From positions 1,488,001 to 1,552,000 of the forward strand of contig NC_010528.1 of assembly GCF_000069785.1 (NCBI RefSeq): 64,000 nucleotides of DNA, written 5' to 3'. The position numbers and the translations under genes are program-made. This DNA is from Cupriavidus taiwanensis LMG 19424. GTDB lineage: Bacteria > Pseudomonadota > Gammaproteobacteria > Burkholderiales > Burkholderiaceae. The notes under the pieces were generated by a model, which was not told where the DNA came from, searched no databases, and saw only the letters and a list, made by a program, of their open reading frames with translations. Shown piece after piece: positions 27,847-36,979 of the stretch. The first letter of the stretch is position 1. The number at the start of each line of letters is the position of its first letter.

Positions 27847-29472
27847 ATGGCATTGATGGGTCAAATGATGAGCGCACCGCTGCTCATTTCCTCCATCATC
27901 AAACACGCCGCGCGTTATTACGGCAGCACCGAGATCGTCTCGCGGCGCACGGAGGGCGACCTGCATCGCTATACGTACCGCGATTGCGAACTGCGTGCCC
28001 GCAAGCTGGCGCAGGCGCTCGGCGCGCTGGGCGTGAAACAGGGCGAGCGTGTCGGCACGCTGGCCTGGAACGGCTACCGCCACCTCGAGATCTACTACGG
28101 CGTGTCCGGCATGGGCGCCGTCTGCCATACCGTCAACCCGCGCCTGTTTCCCGAACAGATTGCCTATATCGTCAACCACGCGGAAGACGGCTATGTCTTC
28201 TTCGACCTGACCTTCCTGCCGCTGGTCGAGGGCGTGGCCCCGCATTGCCCCAACGTGCGCGGCTGGGTGGCGATGACCGACCGGGCGCACATGCCGGCCG
28301 AGTCCAAGGTGCCGCTGCTGTGCTACGAAGAACTGCTTGACGCGCAGGACGGCAATTACGAATGGCCGCAGTTCGACGAAAACCTTGCGTCGAGCCTCTG
28401 CTACACCTCGGGTACCACCGGCAATCCGAAGGGCGCGCTGTATTCGCACCGCTCCACGGTGCTGCACTCCTACGCCTCGGCGATGCCGGATGCGCTGGGC
28501 TGCTCTGCCAGCGACGTGATCCTGCCGGTGGTGCCGATGTTCCACGTCAATGCCTGGGGCCTGCCGTATTCGGTGCCGCTGGTCGGCGCGAAGCTGGTGC
28601 TGCCCGGGCCCAAGCTGGACGGCGCCTCGCTCTATGAACTGTTCGAGCAGGAGAAGGTGACGTTCTCCGCCGGCGTGCCGACGGTGTGGCTTGGCCTGCT
28701 GCAGCACATGCAGGCGAACCAGCTGAAGTTCTCCACCTTCCGCCGCACCGTGATCGGCGGTTCGGCAGCGCCGCCGGCGATGATCCGCGCGCTCGAGGCG
28801 CTGGACGTGGAGGTGATCCACGCCTGGGGCATGACCGAGATGTCGCCGCTGGGCACGGCGAGCAAGCTGCTGGCCAAGCACCACGACCTGCCCGATGCCG
28901 AGCGCCACAAGATCCAGGAAAAGCAGGGCCGCGTGATCTACGGCGTCGACATGAAGATCGTCGACGGCGAGGGCAAGGAACTGCCGTGGGATGGCAAGGC
29001 CTTCGGCGACTTGCTGGTGCGCGGGCCGTGGATCATCGACCGCTATTTCCGCAATGATGCCAGCCCGCTGGTCGACGGCTGGTTCCCGACGGGCGATGTC
29101 GCCACCATCGATGCCGACGGCTTCATGCAGATCACCGACCGCAGCAAGGACGTGATCAAGTCGGGCGGCGAATGGATTTCGTCGATCGATATCGAGAACG
29201 TCGCCGCCGCGCATCCCGCGGTGCACATGGCGGCCTGCATCTCCGCCTACCACCCCAAGTGGGACGAGCGCCCGCTGCTGGTGGTGGTGAAAAAGCCTGG
29301 CGCCGAAGTCAGCCGCGAGGAACTGCTGCAGTTCTTCGAAGGCAAGGTCGCCAAGTGGTGGATTCCGGACGACGTGGCCTTTGTTACCGAGATTCCGCTG
29401 ACGGCCACGGGCAAGATGCAGAAGCTGCGGCTGCGCGAGCAGTTCAAGGACTACAAGCTGCCGACCGCCTGA
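27847..29472 (+). CDS. Medium/long-chain acyl-CoA ligase (AMP-forming)
   Basis: 541-aa adenylate-forming enzyme that activates a carboxylic acid to its CoA thioester via an acyl-AMP. It has the P-loop [11 protein letters not shown] (~186-196), [55 protein letters not shown], and the C-terminal catalytic Lys region [13 protein letters not shown]. Length and motif details fit the AlkK/FadD3-like medium-chain or methylthioalkanoate-CoA ligase group better than classical FadD. It is followed by a LIV-type importer in the same direction and preceded by operator-like repeats shared with fadB. A role in activating an imported fatty or branched acid is likely (inference). Confidence 0.92.
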   Translation: MALMGQMMSAPLLISSIIKHAARYYGSTEIVSRRTEGDLHRYTYRDCELRARKLAQALGALGVKQGERVGTLAWNGYRHLEIYYGVSGMGAVCHTVNPRLFPEQIAYIVNHAEDGYVFFDLTFLPLVEGVAPHCPNVRGWVAMTDRAHMPAESKVPLLCYEELLDAQDGNYEWPQFDENLASSLCYTSGTTGNPKGALYSHRSTVLHSYASAMPDALGCSASDVILPVVPMFHVNAWGLPYSVPLVGAKLVLPGPKLDGASLYELFEQEKVTFSAGVPTVWLGLLQHMQANQLKFSTFRRTVIGGSAAPPAMIRALEALDVEVIHAWGMTEMSPLGTASKLLAKHHDLPDAERHKIQEKQGRVIYGVDMKIVDGEGKELPWDGKAFGDLLVRGPWIIDRYFRNDASPLVDGWFPTGDVATIDADGFMQITDRSKDVIKSGGEWISSIDIENVAAAHPAVHMAACISAYHPKWDERPLLVVVKKPGAEVSREELLQFFEGKVAKWWIPDDVAFVTEIPLTATGKMQKLRLREQFKDYKLPTA

Positions 29473-29496
29473 GGCCGGCACGCCGGCATCCGGTAC

Positions 29497-29534
29497 GCCG
29501 GCCCCGCTTGCGGCACGGCGCTGCCGGGGCCGGC
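29497..29534 (+). other. GC-rich intercistronic hairpin
   Basis: GCCGGCCCCG (29497-29506) pairs with CGGGGCCGGC (29525-29534); no T run follows. It lies between the ligase and the binding-protein gene and may stabilise mRNA ends. Confidence 0.55.
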
Positions 29535-29620
29535 CGCGCGGCGCGAATGGAGGGCGCCACGCGGCCGGCCGCATCGACGACATCGAACGACAAGCCACGA
29601 CAAGAGTGAAGGAGACAGGT

Positions 29621-30871
29621 ATGACCAAAATGCGTCCGCTGGTGGCCGGTGTGGCCATGTTTGCCGCACTGGGTTCTGCGCTGGTTTCGGGGTCCGCACT
29701 CGCGGATACGGTGAAGATTGCCTTTATCGATCCGCTCTCCGGGCTGATGGCCCCGGTTGGCCAGAACCAGCTCAAGAGCTGGCAGTACGTGGCCGATGTC
29801 GCCAACCAGAAGGGCTGGGCCGGCCCGCACAAGTTCGAGGTGGTGGGCTTCGACAACAAGCTGTCGCCGCAGGAAAGCCTGACCATCCTGAAGCAGGTGG
29901 CCGACCAGGGCATCCGCTACATCGTGCAGGGCAACGGCTCGTCGGTCGGCCTGGCGCTGCAGGATGCGGTGGCCAAGCACAATGAGCGCAACCCGGGCAA
30001 GGAGATCGTCTACCTGAACTACGCCGCGGTGGATCCGGACATGACCAATGCCAAGTGCAACTACTGGCATTTCCGCCTGGACGCGAACTCGGACATGAAG
30101 ATGGAGGCACTGACCACCTTCCTGGCCAAGGATCCGAACGTCAAGAAGGTTTACCTGATCAACCAGAACTACTCGTTCGGCCACCAGGTGGCGCGCGCGG
30201 CCAAGGACTACCTGAAGCGCAAGCGCCCGGACATCCAGATCGTCGGCGAAGACCTGCACCCGCTGGCGCAGGTGAAGGACTTTGCGCCGTACGCCGCCAA
30301 GATCAAGGCCTCCGGCGCCGACACGGTGATTACCGGCAACTGGGGCAGCGACCTGGCGCTGCTGATCAAGGCGGGCAAGGACGCCGGGCTCACTACCAAC
30401 TACTACACCTACTACGCCGGCACCACCGGCGTGCCGACCGCCATGGGCGCGGCCGGCGCCGAGCACGTCAAGTACGTGGGCTACTACAACCCCAACAACA
30501 AGGGCTTCCGCGGCGCCGACATCATCGAGGGCTACAAGAAGAAGTACAACGACGACTTCTACGTGATGGCCTCGTACACCGGCATCGCCATGCTCAGCAA
30601 GGCGATGAAGGACGCCAACTCGACCGACCCGGTCAAGGTGGCCAAGGCGCTGGAAGGCATCAAGGTCGACAGCATGAACGGCACGGTCGAGATGCGCAAC
30701 ACCGACCACCAGGCGCAGCAGCCGCTGGTGGTCGCCACCTGGACCAAGGTCGACGGCAAGGAAGTCAAGTACGACCAGGAAAACACGGGCTACGGCTGGA
30801 AGACGAACGCGCTGATGGACCAGTACGTGTCGGCCCAGCCGACCTCGTGCCAGATGAAGCGGCCGGGCTGA
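29621..30871 (+). CDS. LIV-type ABC transporter substrate-binding protein
   Basis: 416-aa periplasmic protein of the branched-chain amino-acid (Peripla_BP_6) family. The signal peptide is residues ~1-29 (RPLVAGVAMFAALGSALVSGSALA). The mature text shows VKIAFIDPLSGLMAPVGQNQLKSW, VVGFDNKLSPQESLTILKQV, YIVQGNGSSVGLALQDAV, KKVYLINQNYSFGHQ and DTVITGNWGSDLALLIK. The ATG at 29621 has AAGGAG ahead of it. Members of this family also bind fatty, aromatic and dicarboxylic acids. With an acyl-CoA ligase directly upstream, an organic acid rather than an amino acid is a reasonable guess. It is followed by a hairpin-rich spacer, as is common for highly expressed binding proteins. Confidence 0.92.
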   Translation: MTKMRPLVAGVAMFAALGSALVSGSALADTVKIAFIDPLSGLMAPVGQNQLKSWQYVADVANQKGWAGPHKFEVVGFDNKLSPQESLTILKQVADQGIRYIVQGNGSSVGLALQDAVAKHNERNPGKEIVYLNYAAVDPDMTNAKCNYWHFRLDANSDMKMEALTTFLAKDPNVKKVYLINQNYSFGHQVARAAKDYLKRKRPDIQIVGEDLHPLAQVKDFAPYAAKIKASGADTVITGNWGSDLALLIKAGKDAGLTTNYYTYYAGTTGVPTAMGAAGAEHVKYVGYYNPNNKGFRGADIIEGYKKKYNDDFYVMASYTGIAMLSKAMKDANSTDPVKVAKALEGIKVDSMNGTVEMRNTDHQAQQPLVVATWTKVDGKEVKYDQENTGYGWKTNALMDQYVSAQPTSCQMKRPG

Positions 30872-30883
30872 CCTGGCGACGGT

Positions 30884-30912
30884 GCGCGGCCACGCTGACA
30901 AAGTGGCCGCGC
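30884..30912 (+). other. mRNA hairpin after binding-protein gene
   Basis: GCGCGGCCAC (30884-30893), 9-nt loop, GTGGCCGCGC (30903-30912); no T run. This is a likely 3'-end stabiliser that keeps binding-protein mRNA more abundant than permease mRNA. Confidence 0.6.
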
Positions 30913-30978
30913 GGCCTGCATACTTCCGGTCTTTCCGGCCGACATTCCGGTCTGTTTCCAGACCATAACGGGGAGTGT

Positions 30979-31001
30979 CCGGGGGCGATGTCCGCCCCCG
31001 G
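30979..31001 (+). other. Second GC hairpin in the livK-livH spacer
   Basis: CCGGGGGC (30979-30986), loop GATGTCC, GCCCCCGG (30994-31001). It lies about 80 nt before the GTG start of the permease gene. Confidence 0.55.
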
Positions 31002-31079
31002 CGGAGGCGCTCACCCTCGATCGACCCGGACGGTTGCCGGCATGCCCCCGCATGGCGGCACCAGCTTGAAGGACACGCT

Positions 31080-32027
31080 GTGGAATTCTTCGTCATCTCA
31101 CTGCTGAACGGCATCAGCTACGGGCTGCTGCTGTTCATGCTGTCGTCGGGCCTCACGCTGATCTTCAGCATGATGGGCGTGCTCAACTTTGCCCATGCCA
31201 GCTTCTACATGCTGGGCGCCTACTTTGCCTACACCATCGCCAGCAAGATCGGCTTCTGGCCGGCGCTGATCTTCGCGCCGCTGCTGGTAGCGGGCGCGGG
31301 CGCGCTGGTGGAGCGCTTCGGCCTGCGCACGGTGCACAAGTACGGCCATGTGGCCGAGCTGCTGTTCACCTTCGGGCTGGCCTACCTGATCGAGGAGGGC
31401 GTCAAGCTGGTGTGGGGCCTGGCGGCGGTGCCGTACCGGATTCCGGCCGAACTCGACGGGCCGCTGTTCACGGTGTTCACCTCGTCGTTCCCCAAGTACC
31501 GCGCCTTCATGATGCTGGTGTCGCTGGGCATGCTGGTGGCGATCTACCTGGTGCTGACGCGCACCCGCATCGGTCTGGTGATCCAGGCCGCGCTGACGCA
31601 TCCGGAAATGGTCGAGGCGCTGGGGCACAACGTGCCGCGCGTATTCATGATGGTGTTCGGCGGCGGCGCCGCGCTGGCGGGGCTGGCCGGGGTGATCGGC
31701 GGCAATGCCTTCGTCACCGAGCCGTCGATGGCCGCGGCGGTGGGGTCGATCGTGTTCGTGGTGGCGGTGGTGGGCGGCATGGGGTCTTTGGTGGGCGCGT
31801 TCATCGCGTCGATCCTGATCGGCGTGCTGCAGACCTTCGCGGTCACCATCGACGCCTCGCTGGCGGGGCTGATGACCAGCCTGGGGCTGGCGGTCAGCCA
31901 GACCACGCCGTTCTATTCGCTGTGGAAGCTGACGGTGGCCCAGGTGGCGCCGGTGCTGCCGTACCTGCTGCTGGTGGTGATGCTGATCTTCCGCCCGCGT
32001 GGACTGATGGGAACCCGGGAGAGCTGA
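31080..32027 (+). CDS. livH: LIV-type ABC transporter permease (LivH)
   Basis: 315-aa inner-membrane permease with about eight hydrophobic segments, beginning EFFVISLLNGISYGLLLFML and including LNFAHASFYMLGAYFAY, the LivH signature. The conserved EAA-like loop MVEALGHNVPRVF and the glycine-rich VAVVGGMGSLVGAFIAS are present. It starts with GTG at 31080; AAGGA lies seven bases upstream, and reading frames further upstream run through hairpins. It is coupled to livM after 4 bp. Confidence 0.92.
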   Translation: MEFFVISLLNGISYGLLLFMLSSGLTLIFSMMGVLNFAHASFYMLGAYFAYTIASKIGFWPALIFAPLLVAGAGALVERFGLRTVHKYGHVAELLFTFGLAYLIEEGVKLVWGLAAVPYRIPAELDGPLFTVFTSSFPKYRAFMMLVSLGMLVAIYLVLTRTRIGLVIQAALTHPEMVEALGHNVPRVFMMVFGGGAALAGLAGVIGGNAFVTEPSMAAAVGSIVFVVAVVGGMGSLVGAFIASILIGVLQTFAVTIDASLAGLMTSLGLAVSQTTPFYSLWKLTVAQVAPVLPYLLLVVMLIFRPRGLMGTRES

Positions 32028-32031
32028 CACC

Positions 32032-33345
32032 ATGGAGCAAGCGATGCAACAACCCCGCGAGCCGGTGGCAACCGGCCGCACCCTGCGCTACCGCCCGCTG
32101 AACCTGGCGCGCTGGATCATCTGGAGCCTGACCGTGCTGGTCATGCTGGTGCTGCCACTGATCTTTACCGGGGGCTTCGCCATCACGCTGATGTCGCAGA
32201 TGGGCATCATGATCATCTTCGCGCTGTCGTACAACATGCTGCTGGGGCAGACCGGCATGCTGTCGTTCGGCCATGCGGTGTATTCCGGGCTGGGTGCGTT
32301 TATCGCCGTGCACGTGCTGAACATGGTCGGTGCCGGCAAGGTGTGGCTGCCGGTGTCGATGCTGCCGCTGGTGGGCGGGCTGGCCGGCGCGTTCTTCGGC
32401 GTGATCTTCGGCTACGTCACCACCAAGAAGGCCGGCACCACCTTTGCCATGATCACCATGGGCATCGGCGAGATGGTCTTCGCCAGTTCGCTGATGTTCC
32501 CGGAGTTCTTCGGCGGCGAGGGCGGCATCTCCACCAACCGCGTGGTCGGCGACCCGTTCCTGGGCATCACCTTCGGGCCCGGGCGCCAGGTCTACTACCT
32601 GATCGCGGCGTGGTGCCTGCTGTCGATGGTGGCCATGTACGCCTGGACGCAGACGCCGCTGGGCCGCATTGCCAACGCGGTGCGCGACAACCCGGAGCGG
32701 GTCGAGTTCATCGGCTACAACACCCAGCGCGTGCGCTACCTGGTGCTGATCCTGTCGGCATTCTTCGCCGGCATTTCCGGTGCGCTGGCGGCGATCAACT
32801 TCGAGATCGTCTCGGCCGAAAACGTCAGCGCGGTGCGTTCGGGCGGCGTGCTGCTGGCGGTGTTTATCGGCGGCGCCGGCGTGTTCTTCGGACCGATCAT
32901 CGGCGCGGTGGTGTTCGTGCTGTTCGCGGTGGCGCTGTCGGACCTGACCAAGGCCTGGCTGCTCTACCTGGGCCTGTTCTTCGTGCTGATGGTGATGTTC
33001 GTGCCGGGCGGCCTGGCCAGCCTGCTGCTGATGCAATTGCCGCTGCTGGGCAAGCGCAAGCTCGGCCGCATGCTGCCGTACTACGCGCGCGCAGGCGGCG
33101 CCGGCGTGGTGCTGCTGCTGGCCATGATCGTCACGATCGAGCTGGTCTACAAGGTGCAGGTCGACAGCGCCAATGGCACGGCCATGAAGCTGTTCGGCAT
33201 CGGCGTCGATGCCGCGACCTGGATGCCATGGCTGGCGGCCGCGGCGCTGTGGGCGGTGGGGCTGGCAGCGTGGCGGCTGGCGGTACGCGCGTCGCGCGCG
33301 CAATGGGACAAGGTGCAGGCAGAAATCGCAGGAGGCAGGGCATGA
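32032..33345 (+). CDS. livM: LIV-type ABC transporter permease (LivM)
   Basis: 437-aa second permease of the importer. Core motifs are LSYNMLLGQTGMLSFGHAVYSGLGAF, FGYVTTKKAGTTFAMITMGIGEMVF, the EAA-like IANAVRDNPERVEFIGYNTQRVR, and GGAGVFFGPIIGAVV. It is longer than E. coli LivM because of a C-terminal extension of about 90 residues with one or two extra hydrophobic segments (GGAGVVLLLAMIVTIELVYK, WMPWLAAAALWAVGLAAW). Its stop overlaps the livG start by four bases (ATGA). Confidence 0.92.
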   Translation: MEQAMQQPREPVATGRTLRYRPLNLARWIIWSLTVLVMLVLPLIFTGGFAITLMSQMGIMIIFALSYNMLLGQTGMLSFGHAVYSGLGAFIAVHVLNMVGAGKVWLPVSMLPLVGGLAGAFFGVIFGYVTTKKAGTTFAMITMGIGEMVFASSLMFPEFFGGEGGISTNRVVGDPFLGITFGPGRQVYYLIAAWCLLSMVAMYAWTQTPLGRIANAVRDNPERVEFIGYNTQRVRYLVLILSAFFAGISGALAAINFEIVSAENVSAVRSGGVLLAVFIGGAGVFFGPIIGAVVFVLFAVALSDLTKAWLLYLGLFFVLMVMFVPGGLASLLLMQLPLLGKRKLGRMLPYYARAGGAGVVLLLAMIVTIELVYKVQVDSANGTAMKLFGIGVDAATWMPWLAAAALWAVGLAAWRLAVRASRAQWDKVQAEIAGGRA

Positions 33346-34118
33346 GCGCGGCGGCACTGGAACTGACCGATGTACGCAAGAAGTTCGGCCAGACGGAGAT
33401 CATCCGCGGCGTGAACCTGAGCATCCCCAAGGGCGAGCGCCACGCGCTGATCGGCCCCAACGGGGCCGGCAAGTCGACCACCTTCAACCTGATCTCGGGC
33501 CGCTTCGCGCCGAGCAGCGGCACGGTGCGCCTGAACGGCGCAGAGATAGGCGGGCTGCAGCCGTTCGTCATCAACCGCATGGGGCTGTCGCGCAGCTTCC
33601 AGATCACCAACATCTTCCACCGGCTGTCGGTGTTCGAGAACCTGCGCTGCGCGGTGCTGTGGTCGCTCGGCTACAAGTATTCGTTCTGGCACCGGCTCAC
33701 CGGCCTGCGCGATGTGCGCGAGCGCGCCGATGACGTGCTGGAGCTGATCGGCATGCAGCACCGCCGCGATACCCAGGCGGGCCTGCTGACCTATGCCGAG
33801 CAGCGTGCCCTGGAAATCGGCATCACGATCGCCGGCGGCGCCGAGGTCATCCTGCTGGACGAGCCCACCGCGGGCATGAGCCGCTCCGAATCGGACCACG
33901 CCGTCGAACTGATCCGCAAGGTCACGGTGGGCAAGACGCTGGTGATGGTCGAGCACGACATGAGCGTGGTATTCGGGCTGGCCGACCGCATTTCGGTGCT
34001 GGTCTACGGCGAAGTCATCGCCACCGATACGCCGCAGGCGATCCGCAACAACCGCAAGGTCAAGGAAGCCTACCTGGGCACCACGCTCGACGAAGCCACC
34101 ACCGAAGGAGCGCACTGA
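33342..34118 (+). CDS. livG: LIV-type ABC transporter ATP-binding protein (LivG)
   Basis: 258-aa ATPase. It has Walker A GPNGAGKST with Lys44, then SRSFQITNIFHRLSVFEN (Q-loop region), the degenerate signature LTYAEQRALEIGITIAG in place of LSGGQ (normal for LivG, which usually has LxYGxQR), Walker B VILLDEPTAGMS and VMVEHDMSVVFGLADRISVL. The ATG at 33342 overlaps the livM stop; an open frame that continues upstream in the same phase is a shadow of livM, not a fusion. The stop overlaps the livF start by one base. Confidence 0.94.
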   Translation: MSAAALELTDVRKKFGQTEIIRGVNLSIPKGERHALIGPNGAGKSTTFNLISGRFAPSSGTVRLNGAEIGGLQPFVINRMGLSRSFQITNIFHRLSVFENLRCAVLWSLGYKYSFWHRLTGLRDVRERADDVLELIGMQHRRDTQAGLLTYAEQRALEIGITIAGGAEVILLDEPTAGMSRSESDHAVELIRKVTVGKTLVMVEHDMSVVFGLADRISVLVYGEVIATDTPQAIRNNRKVKEAYLGTTLDEATTEGAH

Positions 34119-34831
34119 TGGGCAAGCGCATGCTGGACGTCACGGGCCTGCACGCCTATTACGGCAAAAGCCATATCCTGCACGGCGTCGATGCGCATAT
34201 CGACGAGGGCGAGATCGTGGCGCTGCTGGGGCGCAACGGGGTGGGGCGCTCGACCATGGCCAAGGCCATCCTCGGCATGGTCAAGGCGGAAGGATCGGTG
34301 AAGTTCCGGGGCGAAGAGATCCTCGGGCGGCGGACCTTCGAGATTGCGCATCTCGGCATTGGCTACGTGCCGGAGAATCGGGATATTTTCCCTACGCTGA
34401 CAGTGCGCCAGAACCTGCTGCTTGGTGAGAAGCGCAATCCGCGACAGGCCAGGCCGCGCTGGAGCGTGGAGGACATGTTCAACATGTTCCCGCGCCTGAA
34501 GGAGCGCGAGAACACCTCAGCGGGCGTGCTGTCCGGCGGCGAACAGCAGATGCTGACGCTGTGCCGGACGCTGATGGGGGATCCTGACCTGGTGCTGATC
34601 GACGAGCCCACCGAAGGGCTGGCGCCGATGATCGTGGCGCTGGTGGGGGATTACCTGAAGACGTTGAAGGAACGCGGCGTCTCGGTGCTGCTGATCGAGC
34701 AGAAGCTGGCGATTGCGCTGGATATCTCGCAGCGGGTCTATGTCATGGGCCACGGGCATATCGTGTTCGAAGGCACGCCGGGCGAACTGAAGGCGAACGG
34801 GCAGATCAGGAAGGAGTGGCTGGAGGTATAG
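34118..34831 (+). CDS. livF: LIV-type ABC transporter ATP-binding protein (LivF), Walker A Lys replaced by Arg
   Basis: 237-aa ATPase and last gene of the importer operon. The P loop reads LLGRNGVGRSTMAKAILG: Arg44 (codon 34247-34249) stands in place of the invariant Lys. The rest is intact: YVPENRDIFPTLTVRQNLLLG (Q loop), signature LSGGEQQMLTLCRTLMG, Walker B LVLIDEPTEGLAP with catalytic Glu, and VLLIEQKLAIALDISQRVYVM. Because LivG has a normal P loop, the dimer may have one strong and one weakened ATP site. I recall similar GRNGVGRST sequences in other betaproteobacterial LivF proteins, so it may be a lineage variant and not damage; this was not checked. Confidence 0.93.
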   Translation: MGKRMLDVTGLHAYYGKSHILHGVDAHIDEGEIVALLGRNGVGRSTMAKAILGMVKAEGSVKFRGEEILGRRTFEIAHLGIGYVPENRDIFPTLTVRQNLLLGEKRNPRQARPRWSVEDMFNMFPRLKERENTSAGVLSGGEQQMLTLCRTLMGDPDLVLIDEPTEGLAPMIVALVGDYLKTLKERGVSVLLIEQKLAIALDISQRVYVMGHGHIVFEGTPGELKANGQIRKEWLEV

Positions 34832-34862
34832 CTCCAGCCCTGCGATTCCCGCCTGTTTTCTT

Positions 34863-34914
34863 CCCTCTCCCGCTCGCGGGAGAGGGGCGGGAGGGGGCCG
34901 GAGCCTCAACGAAG
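34863..34914 (+). repeat. REP-like palindromic repeat, copy 2
   Basis: CCCTCTCCCGC (34863-34873), TC, GCGGGAGAGGG (34876-34886), then GCGGGAGGGGGCCGG and CCTCAACGAAG. It lies between the convergent ends of livF and the permease gene. Confidence 0.78.
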
Positions 34915-34946
34915 TGCCATGCTTCGCTGTACCCGGCCCCAACTTC

Positions 34947-36485
34947 TTACGCGGCCTCTCGCTCGTCCTCCGCCTTCCGCTCCGCAAACTCGAACGGCAT
35001 ATCCTCATACGCAATCAGCCGTGCCCCGGTCACCATCCGATATCCCAGCCACAGCACCAGGAACACCGGCACGCCGATATAAGTGGCGACGATCTCCGGC
35101 CACCGGTTCGGTATGTCAGCGAATGCCTGGTAATTCTGCCCGCCGATGATCACCACGCACAGCACCGCCGAAAAGACCGGCCCGAACGGATACAGCGGCG
35201 AGCGGTAGGCGAGCTTGCCAAGGTCATGCCCCTGGCGGGCCATGCCGCGGCGGAAGCGGTAGTGGCTGACGGCAATGCCGAGCCAGGCGATGAAGCCGGT
35301 CATGGCCGAGGTGTTGAGCAGCCACAGGTAGGCGGTCTTGTTGCCAAGCAGCGAGCTGAGGAAACACAGTGCGCCGATGCCGGTGGTCGCAAGCAACGCA
35401 TAAAACGGCACGCCATTGCGCGTGAGCTTGCCGAACACGCGCGGCGCGCGGCGGCTGACGGCGAGGCCATACAGGATCCGCGTCGACACGTACATGCTGG
35501 AAGTGCCGGCCGACAGCAGGGCAGTCAGCACCACCGCGTTCATCAGCCCGGCGGCGAAGGCCAGGCCGGCGTGGCGGAACACCAGCGCGAACGGGCTGAC
35601 GCCGACGTCGGTCACGTCGTTGCGCAGCAGGTTGGGGTCGGTGTAGGGAATCAGCACCCCAATAACAAGGATGGCCAGCACATAGAACAGCAGGATGCGC
35701 CAGAAGGTCTGGCGGATTGCGCGCGGAATGGTGATGGCGGGGCGTTCGGCCTCGCCGGCGGCAACGCCGACGGTTTCGGTGCCAAGGAAGGAGAAGCCCG
35801 CGATCATGGCCACGCCGAACATGGCCGGAATGCCGCCGACGAAGGGCGCGTCGCCGGTGGTGAAGTTGTGCCAGCCGGACTGCGGGCCGCCCTGCATGAT
35901 GCCGAAGATCATCAGCAGGCCTACGCCCAGGAACACCACCACGGTCACCACCTTGATCAGCGCGAACCAGTATTCGGCCTCGCCGAAGCCGCGCACCGAG
36001 AAGGCGTTGAGCCCGAACATCAGCAGCAGGAAGCCGGCGCTCCAGACCACCCCGGGCACGTCGGGGAACCAGTACTGCATGACCAGCTGCGCCGCGGTCA
36101 GCTCGACGGCAATGGTCACCGCCAGGCTGAACCAGTAGTTCCAGCCCAGCGCGAAGCCGAAGCCTTCGTCGACATAGAGCGCGCTGTAGGTGACAAAGGA
36201 ACCGGCCACCGGCATGTGCACCGCCAGCTCGCCCAGGCTGGTCATCAGGCAATAGACCATCAGGCCGATCAGCATGTACATCAGCAGCGCGCCGCCGGGG
36301 CCGGCCTGCGCGATCGACGCACCCGAGGCCACGAACAAGCCTGTGCCGACCGCGCCGCCGACGGCGATCATGGTCAGGTGGCGGGCCTTGAGCTTGCGCT
36401 GGAGGTCGTCGTGCTCGACGACCGGGTGCTGGTGTCCATGCTGCGCCGAAGCGCGCCGGGACGAAGACGTGGTGGGGGAAGACAT
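34947..36485 (-). CDS. Amino-acid permease, AAT family (LysP-like)
   Basis: 512-aa inner-membrane carrier of the APC superfamily with 12 hydrophobic segments. The family text is clear: DLQRKLKARHLTMIAVGGAVGTGLFVASG, SLGELAVHMPVAGSFVTYSALYVDEGFGFALGWNYWF, GTETVGVAAGEAERPAITIPRAIRQTFWRIL, TSSMYVSTRILYGLA. These are closest in style to the E. coli lysine permease LysP and its relatives. The ATG at 36485 (MSSPTTSSSRR) is chosen; the frame remains open further upstream but the added text is not membrane-protein-like. It is a single gene, convergent with livF and divergent from fadB. The substrate is probably a cationic or small neutral amino acid, not certain. Confidence 0.9.
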   Translation of the reverse strand: MSSPTTSSSRRASAQHGHQHPVVEHDDLQRKLKARHLTMIAVGGAVGTGLFVASGASIAQAGPGGALLMYMLIGLMVYCLMTSLGELAVHMPVAGSFVTYSALYVDEGFGFALGWNYWFSLAVTIAVELTAAQLVMQYWFPDVPGVVWSAGFLLLMFGLNAFSVRGFGEAEYWFALIKVVTVVVFLGVGLLMIFGIMQGGPQSGWHNFTTGDAPFVGGIPAMFGVAMIAGFSFLGTETVGVAAGEAERPAITIPRAIRQTFWRILLFYVLAILVIGVLIPYTDPNLLRNDVTDVGVSPFALVFRHAGLAFAAGLMNAVVLTALLSAGTSSMYVSTRILYGLAVSRRAPRVFGKLTRNGVPFYALLATTGIGALCFLSSLLGNKTAYLWLLNTSAMTGFIAWLGIAVSHYRFRRGMARQGHDLGKLAYRSPLYPFGPVFSAVLCVVIIGGQNYQAFADIPNRWPEIVATYIGVPVFLVLWLGYRMVTGARLIAYEDMPFEFAERKAEDEREAA

Positions 36486-36979
36486 CAGGGTCGCTGGACC
36501 TTCCGCCGCCCGGCATCTCGTGAAGGCCCGGCGGCAAAAAACGAAAAGCCGCGAGTCTACCGCGTCTGGCCCGGCGAATTTCCCGTATCGGTCAAATAAA
36601 GTCCGATACTGGTCTGGAGCTGGCGCGCGCGGACGCTGGTCAAGTGCCTTAAGCGGCATTGGGGTGCGCAGCCTCGCGGTCGTTAAGCGTTGGCTCCATG
36701 CAGCGCGATCAGGGGCGGCATTCGCATTGCGCATGGACCCGAAAATGTCCGGAAATTAAAATTGAACGACCGTGCTATTCTGTGTATGCTTGTTTCGCCC
36801 AAGCGCCGGAAGGCGTTGCGGGGCGCGGGAAAGCGGCAGATCGGGACAAGGGTTAACCCCGCCCGTGACGGCCGCGACCCGGGGGCGGGCGCGGCGCCAG
36901 CCGGCATGCCCCGCGCAGCAGAGAACATTCATTCGAGAATTCGAATCCCGAGACAACTTCTGACACCAAAGGAACCAGC
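36486..36979. other. Divergent promoter region permease / fadB
   Basis: 494 bp without a credible gene. It contains the operator-like GAACGACCGTGC with an adjoining TATTCT box at 36764-36781. Otherwise nothing recognisable was seen. Confidence 0.6.
36764..36781 (+). promoter_or_regulatory. Operator-like site and -10 box upstream of fadB
   Basis: GAACGACCGTGC (36764-36775) matches the GAACGAYCGTNC motif seen near the acyl-CoA ligase and esterase genes. TATTCT (36776-36781) immediately follows and could be the -10 element, so a bound repressor would block it. The leader to the fadB ATG would be about 190 nt. Confidence 0.55.

Noticed and set aside
32343..34118. Apparent livM-livG region fusion of 591 codons
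   Set aside because: The first half is an out-of-frame reading of livM. LivG begins at 33342 with its own ATG overlapping the livM stop.
36486..36734. N-terminal extension of the AAT permease
   Set aside because: The open frame upstream of 36485 encodes Arg/Pro-rich text without homology style; MSSPTTSS is followed by the normal LysP-like start.
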